NCBI RefSeq assembly: GCF_900116895.1
Contig: NZ_FPCF01000004.1
Location: forward strand, 147,678 to 211,677
Direction of reading: 5' to 3'
From: Pseudidiomarina donghaiensis
GTDB lineage: Bacteria > Pseudomonadota > Gammaproteobacteria > Enterobacterales > Alteromonadaceae
DNA: 64,000 nucleotides
The first letter of the stretch is position 1, and the number at the start of each line of letters is the position of its first letter. Position numbers and translations under genes: made by a program. Shown here piece by piece: positions 42,210 through 51,201 of the stretch. The notes under the pieces were generated by a model. That model was not told where the DNA came from and ran no database searches. It saw only the letters and a list, made by a program, of their open reading frames with translations.

Positions 42210-42984
42210 CCACCATACGGCGCACTAAGCCTGGGAAAAAGCGCTGTAAGAAGGGGGCAAGCTTAGACACGCCCGAGCCCACAACCACCTCAGCTTTTTG
42301 TTTCGACATGGCTTGTAGCGATTGCCGTGCACACTCATCTGCTGAAATACCGCCAGCATTGTCTGGGTCTTCATGCCCTAATGCAGAGCCGTCACCGGTT
42401 AGCGAGTTATGCGCAACCTGGGTGTTGATAAACCCTGGCAAAATTGAGGTAACCACAAGGTCATGCTGTTTCATTTCGGCGCGTAACGAGTCCATAAAAC
42501 CAATGACGCCAAACTTGGCGCCGTTGTAGCCGCTACGTAGCTTAGTGCCGACTTTTCCTGCCACACTAGACACCGTGACAATATGCCCCGTACGACGCTC
42601 AACCATGCGTGGTAACACCAATTTGGTTAACGCGATAACCCCGAAATAATCAATTTCCATCAGCTGTCGATAAACGGCCATATCGGTATCTAAAATGAAT
42701 GACCGCTGCGACACGCCCGCGTTATTAATCAAAATATCAATAACTTGATCGCCAAGCTCATGGTGCGCCTGCTCAGCGGCAGCTTCAGGTTGGCTTAAGT
42801 CAAGTGCAAGAACCCGGTGACGCTCTGGGTGAGCAAGCGATAAACGCACTTGTTCAAGCGCCTCGGCGCGGCGTGAGGTTAGAATAAGATGAGCACCGGC
42901 CTCTGCTAATTGCTGGGCCATGGCTAAGCCGATGCCCGAAGAGGCTCCGGTTAGCCAAACAGTTTTACCTTGAAAGTAGGTCAT
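42199..42984 (-). CDS. Short-chain dehydrogenase/reductase
   Basis: A 261-residue classical SDR oxidoreductase. It has the cofactor motif TGASSGIGLAMAQ (about residues 13-25), NNAGVSQRS (about 88), the catalytic SSVAG (S about 141) and YNGAK (about 154-158). The ending region VVVGSGVSKLAPFLQRFFPGLVRRM is typical of the DltE/YqjQ-like group. Substrate unknown. It sits five bases after the AbgT transporter on the same strand, so the two are probably co-transcribed. Confidence 0.92.
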   Translation of the reverse strand: MTYFQGKTVWLTGASSGIGLAMAQQLAEAGAHLILTSRRAEALEQVRLSLAHPERHRVLALDLSQPEAAAEQAHHELGDQVIDILINNAGVSQRSFILDTDMAVYRQLMEIDYFGVIALTKLVLPRMVERRTGHIVTVSSVAGKVGTKLRSGYNGAKFGVIGFMDSLRAEMKQHDLVVTSILPGFINTQVAHNSLTGDGSALGHEDPDNAGGISADECARQSLQAMSKQKAEVVVGSGVSKLAPFLQRFFPGLVRRMVANR

Positions 42985-42989
42985 TTAGA

Positions 42990-44537
42990 TTAACCTGCCG
43001 GATAGACATAATTGGCCTGGAAACCAAGCGGAATGCCAATCATCCAGTAGATGATCAAGAAGGCTGACCAAATAACTAATAAACTTACCGTAAACGGCAG
43101 CATCATAGCCACAAGTGAACCAATGCCTGTACCCTTCACGTAGCGCTGGCAGTACAGCACGACTAATGGGAAGTACGGTAACAGCGGGGTAATAATGTTA
43201 CTAATTGAGTCACCGACGCGGTAAGCGGCTTGAGTTAAGTCTGGTGAGTAGCCCAGTTGCATCAGCATTGGCACAAAAATTGGCGAAATAAGCGCCCATT
43301 TGGCCGACGCAGAACCAATAAATAGGTTTATAAAGGCCACTAAGATAATAATGCCAACCATAGTGACGCCGCCAGACAGCTGCAACGAACTTAAGAATTG
43401 CGCGCCTTTAATTGAAAGCAATGTCCCTAAGTTTGAGTCGCCAAATGCTTTAATAAATAAGGCACAAAAGAAAGCCATCACCATGTAGTAGGCCATGCCT
43501 TCCATCGACTTGGTCATAGCGCCAACCACGTCTTGTGAGTTCTTGAAGCTGCCAGAAATAAAGCCATGCACAATGCCTGGAATAATAAACAGCAAGAATA
43601 TCAGTGGCACAATCATTTGCATCAGCGGCGCGGTAAACGAAGCGAGTTCACCCGTTGCATCAGCTAAGGGGGTATTTTCAGCGCTGGCCGCGAAATACAA
43701 GCCAACCAAGCCCAGTACCATGGTCAATACGCCGGCGTAGAATGCCTTGCGGTCACGTGGCGTCACGTCGTCAAGTACCGGCATGTCTTCTTGGTCACCA
43801 TCAATAGTGGCATTTTTTTGTAGGCGAGGCTCAATAACACGATCAGTTAAATACCAACCCACGAGCACCACCACCACAGACGAGGCCGCGGTGAAGAAGT
43901 AGTTGTTCAGCGGGTTTAACTGAATAGCAGGGTCAAGAATTTGTGCTGCGCTTTGGGTAAAGCCTTGCAGCAATGGGTCAATGGCTGAAGGCACAAAGTT
44001 GGCACTAAAACCACCGGAAACACCGGCAAAAGCAGCGGCAATACCCGCTAACGGATGGCGCCCGGCAGCAAAGAAAATCACGCCGCCCAATGGAATAACC
44101 AGCACATAACCAGCATCAACTGCAGTATGGCTTACAATAGCCACTAAAATTAACACCGGCGTGAGCAGCATTTTCGGTGTAACGTTAAGCATGAGCTTAA
44201 TGGCCACATTGATGAAACCACTGCGCTCTGCGACACCGACACCTAGCATAGCAACCAACACCACACCTAAGGGCGCAAAGCCCATAAAGGTACCAACCAT
44301 GTTGGCAAGAAAGTCGGCCATTTGATCGCCGGCTAACAAGTTAGTAATGCCAACGTTCTCATTGGTTAACGGGTGAACCGCGTCAAACTCAATACCAGAA
44401 AGTAAATAGCTAAATACCCAAACGATAATTAGCAATCCAAAAAACATGACCGCAGGGTCAGGAAGTTTGTTGCCCACTTTTTCAACTTTATCGAGTATAC
44501 GATTCAGCAAAGTAGACGATTCTTGCGAACCAGACAT
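42990..44537 (-). CDS. AbgT-family transporter (first copy)
   Basis: A 515-residue inner membrane protein of the AbgT family, which includes E. coli AbgT (p-aminobenzoyl-glutamate uptake) and MtrF-type sulfonamide exporters. It opens with LLNRILDKVEKVGNKLPDPAVMFFGLLIIVW-type sequence (about residues 8-37) and contains the family blocks FAPLGVVLVAMLGVGVAERSG, SHTAVDAGYVLVIPLGGVIFF and SASAKWALISPIFVPMLMQLGY. About eleven hydrophobic segments are present. Import or export and substrate cannot be decided. AbgA/AbgB hydrolases are not adjacent, though an M20 peptidase (argE) lies 0.6 kb away on the same strand. Confidence 0.93.
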   Translation of the reverse strand: MSGSQESSTLLNRILDKVEKVGNKLPDPAVMFFGLLIIVWVFSYLLSGIEFDAVHPLTNENVGITNLLAGDQMADFLANMVGTFMGFAPLGVVLVAMLGVGVAERSGFINVAIKLMLNVTPKMLLTPVLILVAIVSHTAVDAGYVLVIPLGGVIFFAAGRHPLAGIAAAFAGVSGGFSANFVPSAIDPLLQGFTQSAAQILDPAIQLNPLNNYFFTAASSVVVVLVGWYLTDRVIEPRLQKNATIDGDQEDMPVLDDVTPRDRKAFYAGVLTMVLGLVGLYFAASAENTPLADATGELASFTAPLMQMIVPLIFLLFIIPGIVHGFISGSFKNSQDVVGAMTKSMEGMAYYMVMAFFCALFIKAFGDSNLGTLLSIKGAQFLSSLQLSGGVTMVGIIILVAFINLFIGSASAKWALISPIFVPMLMQLGYSPDLTQAAYRVGDSISNIITPLLPYFPLVVLYCQRYVKGTGIGSLVAMMLPFTVSLLVIWSAFLIIYWMIGIPLGFQANYVYPAG

Positions 44538-44620
44538 GAGGAAACCCCTTGTTGTATTGTTATTATGATTAAGACGAAAGTATCATACCCCATCAACTGA
44601 CAACAACAAGATGAAAACCG

Positions 44621-45190
44621 ATGATTTGTGGAACAGACGAAGCAGGGCGCGGCCCAATTGCTGGGCCGGTTGTGGCCGCCGCAGTTATTTTAGACCCGAA
44701 TAATCCAATTACTGGCATTAATGATTCAAAAAAGCTTTCTGAAAAGAAGCGTTTAGCACTTAGCGAAGAAATTAAGCAAAAAGCCTTGTATTGGGCGATT
44801 GCGCAATGCGATGCAGAAGAAATAGATGCCATTAATATTTTGCAAGCCTCGTTGCTGTCAATGAAGCGCGCTGTTGAAGCCTTGCCGGTTAGCCCTAGCA
44901 AGGTACTGGTGGACGGTAATAAATTGCCGCAATTGAATGTACCTGCAGAAGCCATTGTCGGCGGCGACGCCTTAGAGGCCTGTATTGGTGCGGCATCAAT
45001 TTTGGCGAAAGTGGAGCGTGACCGGCAAATGCTCGAATGGCACGCGCTCTATCCAGAATACGATTTTGCCAAGCATAAGGCTTACCCAACGAAAGCCCAT
45101 TTAGCTGCGCTTACAGAGCATGGGCCGTGCCCAATACACCGCAAAAGCTTTGGGCCTGTCGCGCGGTTGCTTGCTACGCCTGACAAATAG
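44621..45190 (+). CDS. rnhB: Ribonuclease HII
   Basis: Removes ribonucleotides from DNA and cleaves RNA-DNA hybrids. The 189-residue protein has the catalytic motif [20 protein letters not shown] (D5, E6), [11 protein letters not shown] (about 35), [10 protein letters not shown] and [13 protein letters not shown], typical of RNase HII. The start at ATG 44621 leaves a poor ribosome site, but the motif at residue 5 leaves no room for a later start. It usually lies with lpxAB and dnaE; here it stands between divergent AbgT and convergent argE, whose end it overlaps by 17 bases. Confidence 0.96.
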   Translation: MICGTDEAGRGPIAGPVVAAAVILDPNNPITGINDSKKLSEKKRLALSEEIKQKALYWAIAQCDAEEIDAINILQASLLSMKRAVEALPVSPSKVLVDGNKLPQLNVPAEAIVGGDALEACIGAASILAKVERDRQMLEWHALYPEYDFAKHKAYPTKAHLAALTEHGPCPIHRKSFGPVARLLATPDK

Positions 45191-46334
45191 AGCGAATTAA
45201 ATCACGAATATGTCGTTGCGCCGGTGCAATTTCATCAATTTGAATATATTCGTCGGGCTGATGGGCTTGGGCAATATTACCAGGCCCCATGATAATTGTT
45301 TGACAGCCGAGCCCCTGCACAAACGGTGCTTCAGTGCAGTAGTTTGCAACTTCTGGGGCATTGCCGGTTAAGCCATGAGCTAATTGCACAATGTCTGAGT
45401 CATTATCACAGCGATAGCCGGGAATAGGCTCGTGCATATGTTGTAGGCAGACAGCGCCCGGGTACTTGGCCTTAACCTCACGCAAACGGTCGTCAATGAG
45501 ACCATACATGTCGTCAATGTTCATACCGGGTAACGGACGCATATCAATGTGCAATTCACAGCAGGCACAAATACGATTGGCGGCGTCACCGCCATGTATG
45601 GCACCGAAGTTTAAAGTTGGGTAGGGCACTTCAAAGGTGGCATCATTGAATCGTTGTTGAAACTCCCGCTGTACCGTACGGAGTTCCGTAATCACGTCGT
45701 GCATAATTTCAATCGCATTGACGCCGCCGGCTGGGTTTGAGCTATGGCCCGACTTGCCAGTAACGCGCACAGCTTCAGTTAAATGCCCTTTATGTGCGGT
45801 GACGGGGGTCATTGAAGTCGGCTCACCAATAATGGCAAATTCTGGCTTCAAGTGGCCAAACGCGTCTAACTCGCGGGCACCGGCCATGGTGGTTTCTTCA
45901 TCGGCTGTGGCCAGAATATAAAGTGGTTTGGTTAAGGTTTTTAAGTCAATTCCGCGCAGTGCTTCTAATACGAACGCAAAAAAACCTTTCATATCGGCAC
46001 TGCCAAGCCCGTATAAACAGCCATTGTCTTCACGTAATTTAAATGGGTCTTGGGTCCAGCGTCCTTCATCCCATGGCACGGTGTCCGTATGGCCAGCTAA
46101 CATGAGGCCGCCTTCAGAGGCTCCCTCGGGTATATAATGTGCCAATAAATTGTATTTGCCTGATTGATGATCAAGTTCATGAATATCAATTTGAAAACCA
46201 AGGCTATCAAGCCACTGAGCTAACTTTTCGATAACCGCTTTGTTGCTGGTGTCCCAACTTGGGTCGAGGCAGGAAACGGAAGGAGTCGCGATAAGTTCGC
46301 GATACATTTGAATGAAACTAGGCAGCTGTGGCAT
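45174..46334 (-). CDS. argE: Acetylornithine deacetylase
   Basis: An M20-family zinc hydrolase that releases ornithine from N-acetylornithine in arginine synthesis. The 386-residue protein has the metal ligand motif [15 protein letters not shown] (H about 81), [15 protein letters not shown] (D about 113), [15 protein letters not shown] (E about 147) and a dimerisation domain with [18 protein letters not shown]. Length and sequence fit ArgE. ATG 46334 was chosen because GGAG lies seven bases before it; a TTG would add six residues. It is alone here, not next to argCBH. Confidence 0.92.
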   Translation of the reverse strand: MPQLPSFIQMYRELIATPSVSCLDPSWDTSNKAVIEKLAQWLDSLGFQIDIHELDHQSGKYNLLAHYIPEGASEGGLMLAGHTDTVPWDEGRWTQDPFKLREDNGCLYGLGSADMKGFFAFVLEALRGIDLKTLTKPLYILATADEETTMAGARELDAFGHLKPEFAIIGEPTSMTPVTAHKGHLTEAVRVTGKSGHSSNPAGGVNAIEIMHDVITELRTVQREFQQRFNDATFEVPYPTLNFGAIHGGDAANRICACCELHIDMRPLPGMNIDDMYGLIDDRLREVKAKYPGAVCLQHMHEPIPGYRCDNDSDIVQLAHGLTGNAPEVANYCTEAPFVQGLGCQTIIMGPGNIAQAHQPDEYIQIDEIAPAQRHIRDLIRSICQA

Positions 46335-46383
46335 CACGTGTCTCCGATACAACGTTTAATGAGCCACAGCATACCTGATTTAT

Positions 46384-46974
46384 TTAGAAGTGATAACTAC
46401 CACGCAAACGAACACCATCGCCAAATTCGCTGTCTTGATAGCCTACGCCAACCGAAACATCCGAATTAATGTAGTAATTCACACCAAGTTGATACTGATT
46501 GTCAGAGCCGGCATCAAAATAATCAACCCAACCTAAGCCACCGTAAAACTCAAACTGTTCAATACGTTGACGTAAGTTGGCCTCTACGCCCCAAAAGCCA
46601 GTGTCATTTTGACCGAAATCGACATGGCCCATGCGTAAACCAGCGTCCGCTGTTAGCCCTTGGCTTAACCAAAAATAGCGACCTAGCTTAGCGGCAATAA
46701 CGTCATTGCTGCTGCCGAAGTCATTATCGAAGTTACGGTAATAGCCGCTTACGAAATAAGGAGACTTAAATTCGTAGGAGCCTTCAAGTAGAATGCTATC
46801 GCCACCATCGTGGTCAGCAACGGCTGCGCCCACATAGTTATAGGCAGCATATCCACGAGATTGTTGTTGAGTTTGTTGCTGCTGTTGCGCCAATGCAGAG
46901 CCTGAAAACAAGCCTGCTGAAACCAAGGACACAGTTGCTATGGCTGCTGATAAAACACTTACTTGCAATTTCAT
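46384..46974 (-). CDS. Small outer membrane beta-barrel protein
   Basis: A 196-residue exported protein. The signal peptide ends at SGSALAQ, followed by a Q-rich stretch (QQQQTQQQ) and then alternating aromatic/polar strands ending in the outer-membrane signature terminal F of GSYHF. The pattern GSYEFKSPYFVSGYYRNF and GVNYYINSDVSVGVGYQDS suggests an eight-stranded barrel. Function unknown; no homologue that I can name. ATG 46974 gives the proper signal; an upstream ATG adds five residues. It is divergent from the 2OG oxygenase. Confidence 0.83.
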   Translation of the reverse strand: MKLQVSVLSAAIATVSLVSAGLFSGSALAQQQQQTQQQSRGYAAYNYVGAAVADHDGGDSILLEGSYEFKSPYFVSGYYRNFDNDFGSSNDVIAAKLGRYFWLSQGLTADAGLRMGHVDFGQNDTGFWGVEANLRQRIEQFEFYGGLGWVDYFDAGSDNQYQLGVNYYINSDVSVGVGYQDSEFGDGVRLRGSYHF

Positions 46975-47064
46975 CGTGATATACCTCACTTTTTGCTAAA
47001 ATCTGCAAATAACGGTAGCAACCTTAAATTGTAAACAAAAGGCGGTTTACTCAAGATTTACCCT

Positions 47065-47074
47065 TGTCTAGACA
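47065..47074. promoter_or_regulatory. Palindrome TGTCTAGACA in the OMP/oxygenase divergent spacer
   Basis: A perfect 10-base palindrome, extended by imperfect flanks (CCT...AGG), three bases before a possible -10 TAAAAT (47078-47083) that would drive the oxygenase gene. It has the position of an operator, but no cognate regulator is known here. Confidence 0.35.
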
Positions 47075-47133
47075 GGCTAAAATACATAGCATAGGCGCCT
47101 ATTTTCACATTTATTGTCGGGAACGAACGATTC

Positions 47134-48066
47134 ATGAAATCCATACCACATATTGATATGAGCCTGTATGGCCAAGACTTTAACGCCTTCGCACAGCATG
47201 TCGGTGAAGGTTACGAAGCAAACGGTTTTGTTGCGTTAACTAAGCATGGTATTGACCAACAACTAATTGATAACGCGCTGGATATTTGTCGTGAGTTATT
47301 TGCTTTGCCGGAAGATGTGAAAAAGAAATATCATATTCCCGGTGGTGGTGGTGCGCGTGGTTATACGCCATTTGGTACCGAAATAGCCAAAGACGCTAAA
47401 CACGTTGACTTGAAAGAATTCTGGCATGTGGGTCGCGAAGTGGAGGGCGAGCCGCCGTTTGCGCAGCTAACCCCTAATGTGTGGCCGGCCGAAGTGCCTG
47501 AATTTAAAGAAAAGATCTTAAAGCTGTACCGTGCGCTAGACGCGTTAGGTTTGCAGGTGCTCGAAGCCTTGGCGGTTTATTTGAAGCAGCCGCGCGATTT
47601 CTTTAACGACAAGGTGAATTTGGGTAACTCTATTCTGCGTCCGTTACACTACCCGCCAATTATTGATGAAGGTACGCCTTCGGTACGCGCCGGTGCGCAT
47701 GAAGACATTAACGTACTGACCTTGTTGGTTGGCTCGCGTGAACCAGGCTTAGAAGTGCTGGCCAAAGATGGCTCATGGATTCCGGTGACCATTATTGAAG
47801 GCGCAATTATTTGTAACGTGGGTGATATGTTGCAGCGCATGACCAACGGTGTATTGCCGTCGACCACTCACCGTGTGGTGAATCCGCCGGCGCCATTTAG
47901 CTCGAAGTCGCGTTATTCAATTCCGTTCTTCTTGCACTTTAACCCTGACGTTATGATTACCCCGTTAGAAAGTTGCATTAGCGAGGAAAATCCGCAACGT
48001 TTCGATCCAATTAGTTCTGACGACTATTTGATGGAACGTTTACGTGAGATCGGCCTGGTTAAGTAA
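47134..48066 (+). CDS. 2-oxoglutarate/Fe(II) oxygenase, isopenicillin N synthase family
   Basis: A 310-residue oxygenase of the IPNS-like fold. The iron ligands appear in AHEDINVLT (H and D, about residues 189-191) and in STTHRVVNP (H about 248), and the 2-oxoglutarate-binding arginine in SRYSIPFFLHFNPD. The N-terminal DIOX_N domain includes GGGARGYTPFG. Substrate unknown; homologues are often called hydroxylases of natural products, but context gives no pathway. It is followed after 29 bases by the nucleotidase lipoprotein, perhaps one operon with it and the MFS transporter. Confidence 0.9.
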   Translation: MKSIPHIDMSLYGQDFNAFAQHVGEGYEANGFVALTKHGIDQQLIDNALDICRELFALPEDVKKKYHIPGGGGARGYTPFGTEIAKDAKHVDLKEFWHVGREVEGEPPFAQLTPNVWPAEVPEFKEKILKLYRALDALGLQVLEALAVYLKQPRDFFNDKVNLGNSILRPLHYPPIIDEGTPSVRAGAHEDINVLTLLVGSREPGLEVLAKDGSWIPVTIIEGAIICNVGDMLQRMTNGVLPSTTHRVVNPPAPFSSKSRYSIPFFLHFNPDVMITPLESCISEENPQRFDPISSDDYLMERLREIGLVK

Positions 48067-48095
48067 CGAATAACGAGTAAATATTTGGAGTGGTG

Positions 48096-49817
48096 ATGAA
48101 ACGCCTTTTAGTTTCGCTAGTCAGTTGCGCAGCTTTAGTGAGCTGCGCACAGTTGTCAACGCCGCAACCCTATACCCTTACGGTTGCGCATATTAACGAT
48201 CACCACTCTCATTTGTTGCCGATTCGTGGTACCAGTGTGCGTATTCATGGTGAAGAGGTGAAGATTGAAACGGGGGGCTTTGCTCGCGTTGCAACGCAAA
48301 TTGAAGCCATACGTACACGTCAACCTAATGTGCTGGCGTTACACGCGGGTGACGCTATTACCGGTACACTTTTTTATACGTTGTTTGATGGCGCCGCTGA
48401 TGCGGCCCTTATGAACCAAATTTGCTTTGATGCGTTCGAACTTGGTAATCATGAATTTGACAGCGGAGATGCTGGGCTCAAACGATTTTTAGATGTTTTA
48501 AGTTTAGGTGACTGCGGCACTGTGGTGCTTGGGGCAAACGTTGAACCAGAAATTGGTGTGTCGCCGTTAACGCCGAAAACCCGTTGGGACAGTTTTAAGC
48601 CGTATGCTATTTACGACGTGGGTGGCGAGCGTATCGGCGTGATTGGTATCGACATTGCGGTGAAAACTAAAAATTCATCGCAGCCCGATAAGACCACCGA
48701 GTTTGCGGATGAGTACAGCACGGCGAAATATTACATTGATGAGCTGCGCCAATTAGGCATCGAAAAAATTGGCCTGCTAACCCACATTCAATATAAAAAT
48801 GATTTGGCGCTCGCGGAAAAATTGCCGGCTGTAGACTTTATTATTGGCGGCGACTCGCACACCTTGTTGGGTGATTATGCCCGCTACGGTTTACCAGCTG
48901 TTGGCCCATACCCAATGACCGTGAATAACGCCGATGGTGACCAAGTTTGTGTGGCGCATGCCTGGCAATATAGCCAAGTTGTTGGTGAGTTAGCTGTTAC
49001 TTTCGACGGTGACGCCGTTGCTAATTGCGGTGGCCAGCCACACCTGTTAATTGCCGAAGATGCACCGGCCGCGCTGGCAGATTTGCCACAGTTTGCAGCG
49101 GTTGCCGAGCATTCGCAGATTAAACAAGAGCTGACCAATTACCAAACCAAAATTGATGAATTAACCCAGCAACAAATTGCTCAGGTTGAGCAGCGCTTGT
49201 GTATGCGCCGTATGGGTGTGCAAACAAGTGAAGACTGTGGCGTCGGTCGACATTCAGATGCGCATGCGGTGGTGGCACAAGCGTTTTTAGCAAGTACCCC
49301 ACAAGCTGACTTTGCGTTACAAAATGGTGGTGGCGTGCGACGTGAAATTGCTGCCGGTACACTGACGGTAGCTGATGTTTATAGTTTACTGCCGTTCTCG
49401 AATACCTTGGTCGAAATGCAAATTACTGGCGCAGAAGTGAAACAAGTACTGGAGCAAGCATTGGCCTATGCCATATCGGCAGGGGGGTCTGACGGGGCGT
49501 ACCCGCACGGTGCAGGTATTCGCTTCGCAGTGGATATGACGGCGGCAGACGGAACCCGTGTGAGTGAACTGGAAGTATGGTCAGATAATAGCTGGCAAGC
49601 ACTTCAGCCAACGCAAACCTACACCATGGTGACCAATAGCTTTTTGGCGGCAGGTAACGATGGCTGGGCGCTATTAGGTGATATTACCGCTGCCGGACGC
49701 AGCACCGATACTTACGTAAATTATGCACAATCGTTTGTCGATTGGGCCCGCAAAACAACAATAATAAAACGGCCAGACGTACATAGCACCAAACGCTATA
49801 AGTCGGCCGCGCAATGA
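48096..49817 (+). CDS. UshA-like 5'-nucleotidase lipoprotein
   Basis: A 573-residue periplasmic nucleotidase, which dephosphorylates external nucleotides for uptake. It has a lipobox at LVSLVSCAALVSC, then the metallophosphatase motifs AHINDHHSH, HAGDAITG, GNHEFD and IIGGDSHTLLGDY, and a C-terminal 5'-nucleotidase domain (about 330-550) with FALQNGGGVRREI and SYLAAGNDG-like NSFLAAGNDGW. ATG 48096 is preferred: TTGGAG precedes it by five bases, while GTGs at 48090 and 48093 lie too close. Its stop overlaps the next start by four bases (ATGA). Confidence 0.92.
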   Translation: MKRLLVSLVSCAALVSCAQLSTPQPYTLTVAHINDHHSHLLPIRGTSVRIHGEEVKIETGGFARVATQIEAIRTRQPNVLALHAGDAITGTLFYTLFDGAADAALMNQICFDAFELGNHEFDSGDAGLKRFLDVLSLGDCGTVVLGANVEPEIGVSPLTPKTRWDSFKPYAIYDVGGERIGVIGIDIAVKTKNSSQPDKTTEFADEYSTAKYYIDELRQLGIEKIGLLTHIQYKNDLALAEKLPAVDFIIGGDSHTLLGDYARYGLPAVGPYPMTVNNADGDQVCVAHAWQYSQVVGELAVTFDGDAVANCGGQPHLLIAEDAPAALADLPQFAAVAEHSQIKQELTNYQTKIDELTQQQIAQVEQRLCMRRMGVQTSEDCGVGRHSDAHAVVAQAFLASTPQADFALQNGGGVRREIAAGTLTVADVYSLLPFSNTLVEMQITGAEVKQVLEQALAYAISAGGSDGAYPHGAGIRFAVDMTAADGTRVSELEVWSDNSWQALQPTQTYTMVTNSFLAAGNDGWALLGDITAAGRSTDTYVNYAQSFVDWARKTTIIKRPDVHSTKRYKSAAQ

Positions 49818-50995
49818 CCATATTCCAAGTATCCGATAAAGCTCGTTTTGATTTAGTGGTGGTGGTGCTGGCGCTGTTAACTGCGTTCGGCCCATTGTCC
49901 ATTGACATGTACCTACCTGCTTTTGGTGACATCGCACAAAGCTTTTCGACCGAGTCGAATCGCGTTGAGCTGTCGTTAACTTCGTTTTTCTTAGGTTTGT
50001 TTATTGGTCAATTGCTCTATGGCACTGCGTCGGATCGCTTTGGTCGTAAGCCACCGCTGTATTTCGGCTTGGTGTTATACATTGGCACTTCCATAGCTTG
50101 CGCTTATGCACCTAACCTTGAAAGTTTAATCGTATTACGGTTTTTGCAAGCCATTGGCTCGTGTGCGGGGTTGGTGATTGCGCGCGCCATGGTACGTGAT
50201 TTATATACGCCGCAAGCATCAGCCCAAGTATTTAGCTTTTTAATTTTGGTGATGGGCATCGCGCCAATATTAGCGCCGCTAGCTGGCGCTTACGTGACGG
50301 CAGCCTTTGGTTGGCAGGCTATTTTTATTATTGTTGCCGCGTTGGGCGTGGCGTGTTTAGCAGTCGTGCATGTGCGCTTGCCAGAAACGCGGTTGCCCAA
50401 TCGCAGTATCCGTATGCGTTCAAGCTTACCCATTTACTGGCAGGTGTTAAAAGACCCCAGTTTCTTGCGCTATTCACTAAGTGGCGGCATCGCTCAGTCG
50501 GGCATGTTCGCCTATATTACAGCCTCGCCGTTGGTGTTTATTGAGCACTTTGGTTTGGCGCCAACGCACTACAGTTGGTTGTTTGGCGCGAATGCCATTG
50601 GCATTATTGGTATGGCGCAGTTGAATGCATGGCTGCTGCGGCGTCGTGACTCGCGCAAAATATTAAATAAATCGTTGCCGGTGTTGGGCGTGGTTTCGGT
50701 GCTGTTGATTATTGCTGGCTGGAATAATTTCGGCTTAGTTGGCGTGGTGGTGCCATTATTTCTGTATGTAAGCACCCTTGGCATGGTGTTCCCGAATGCT
50801 ATGGCTGGTGCGCTTGCTGAGCAGCAAGAACGAGCTGGTTCGGCATCGGCTGTAACGGGTAGCTTACAGTTTCTAATAGCTGGCGGAATATCGGCGCTGG
50901 TGAACGTGCTCGGTCACCAGCATCCGTTAGCCATGGTCTTCGTGATGGGCGGCTGTGGCCTGACCGCCGTAACCATTTACCGCCTGTTGAGGTAG
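49814..50995 (+). CDS. Bcr/CflA-family MFS transporter
   Basis: A 393-residue major facilitator with about twelve membrane segments, of the drug efflux Bcr/CflA type (LSIDMYLPAFGDIAQSF at residues 30-46, LYGTASDRFGRKPP loop 2-3 motif, RFLQAIGSCAGLVIARAMVRDLY, PNAMAGALAEQQERAGSASA near the end). These signatures are diagnostic for Bcr/CflA transporters. Translationally coupled to the nucleotidase gene, which could point to a nucleoside or purine-related substrate, but this is only inference. Confidence 0.93.
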   Translation: MTIFQVSDKARFDLVVVVLALLTAFGPLSIDMYLPAFGDIAQSFSTESNRVELSLTSFFLGLFIGQLLYGTASDRFGRKPPLYFGLVLYIGTSIACAYAPNLESLIVLRFLQAIGSCAGLVIARAMVRDLYTPQASAQVFSFLILVMGIAPILAPLAGAYVTAAFGWQAIFIIVAALGVACLAVVHVRLPETRLPNRSIRMRSSLPIYWQVLKDPSFLRYSLSGGIAQSGMFAYITASPLVFIEHFGLAPTHYSWLFGANAIGIIGMAQLNAWLLRRRDSRKILNKSLPVLGVVSVLLIIAGWNNFGLVGVVVPLFLYVSTLGMVFPNAMAGALAEQQERAGSASAVTGSLQFLIAGGISALVNVLGHQHPLAMVFVMGGCGLTAVTIYRLLR

Positions 50996-51021
50996 GTATT
51001 GCGAACAGGCAATACCTGTAG

Positions 51022-51040
51022 CCCGGCGTTGCACGCCGGG
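51022..51040 (+). repeat. REP-like palindrome, upstream copy
   Basis: CCCGGCGT-TGC-ACGCCGGG, the same 8-bp arms as at 8244 and 51177 with a different loop. The preceding TGTAG is the reverse complement of the CTACG that follows the other copies, so this copy is inverted relative to them. It starts 27 bases after the MFS stop. Confidence 0.75.
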
Positions 51041-51057
51041 ACATGGCTCAGCCACGG

Positions 51058-51163
51058 TAATTGTCGAATTCAACGATAACGTAGCTTCACCCTCGGCGTA
51101 ATTGTCGAATTCAACGATAACGTAGCTTCACCCTCGGCGTAATTGTCGAATTCAACGATAACG
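51058..51163 (+). repeat. Tandem repeat, 41-bp period, about 2.6 copies
   Basis: Two identical 41-base units (51058-51098 and 51099-51139) begin TAATTGTCGAATTCAACGAT and end CACCCTCGGCG; a third copy matches for its first 24 bases (51140-51163) and then changes into the REP-like element. There are no spacers and the copies are head to tail, so it is not CRISPR. Each unit holds a near-palindrome centred on GAATTC. Confidence 0.9.
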
Positions 51164-51201
51164 GTGCTTCGCACCACCCGGCGTAGAACGCCGGGCTACG
51201 G
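51164..51201 (+). repeat. REP-like element, downstream copy
   Basis: A small hairpin GGTGCTTCGCACC leads into CCCGGCGT-AGA-ACGCCGGG (51177-51195) and CTACGG. The arrangement is the same as at 8231-8280, with compensating changes in the small hairpin (GCGC...GCGC there, GGTGC...GCACC here). Its last bases reach the end of the convergent AbgT gene, which is on the minus strand. Confidence 0.78.

Noticed and set aside
42990..46334. An abg operon (AbgT plus M20 hydrolases)
   Set aside because: The M20 gene fits ArgE in length and motifs, rnhB on the other strand separates it from AbgT, and there is no AbgA/AbgB pair.
51058..51163. The repeated 41-mers as a CRISPR array
   Set aside because: Units are head to tail without variable spacers and there are no cas genes nearby.
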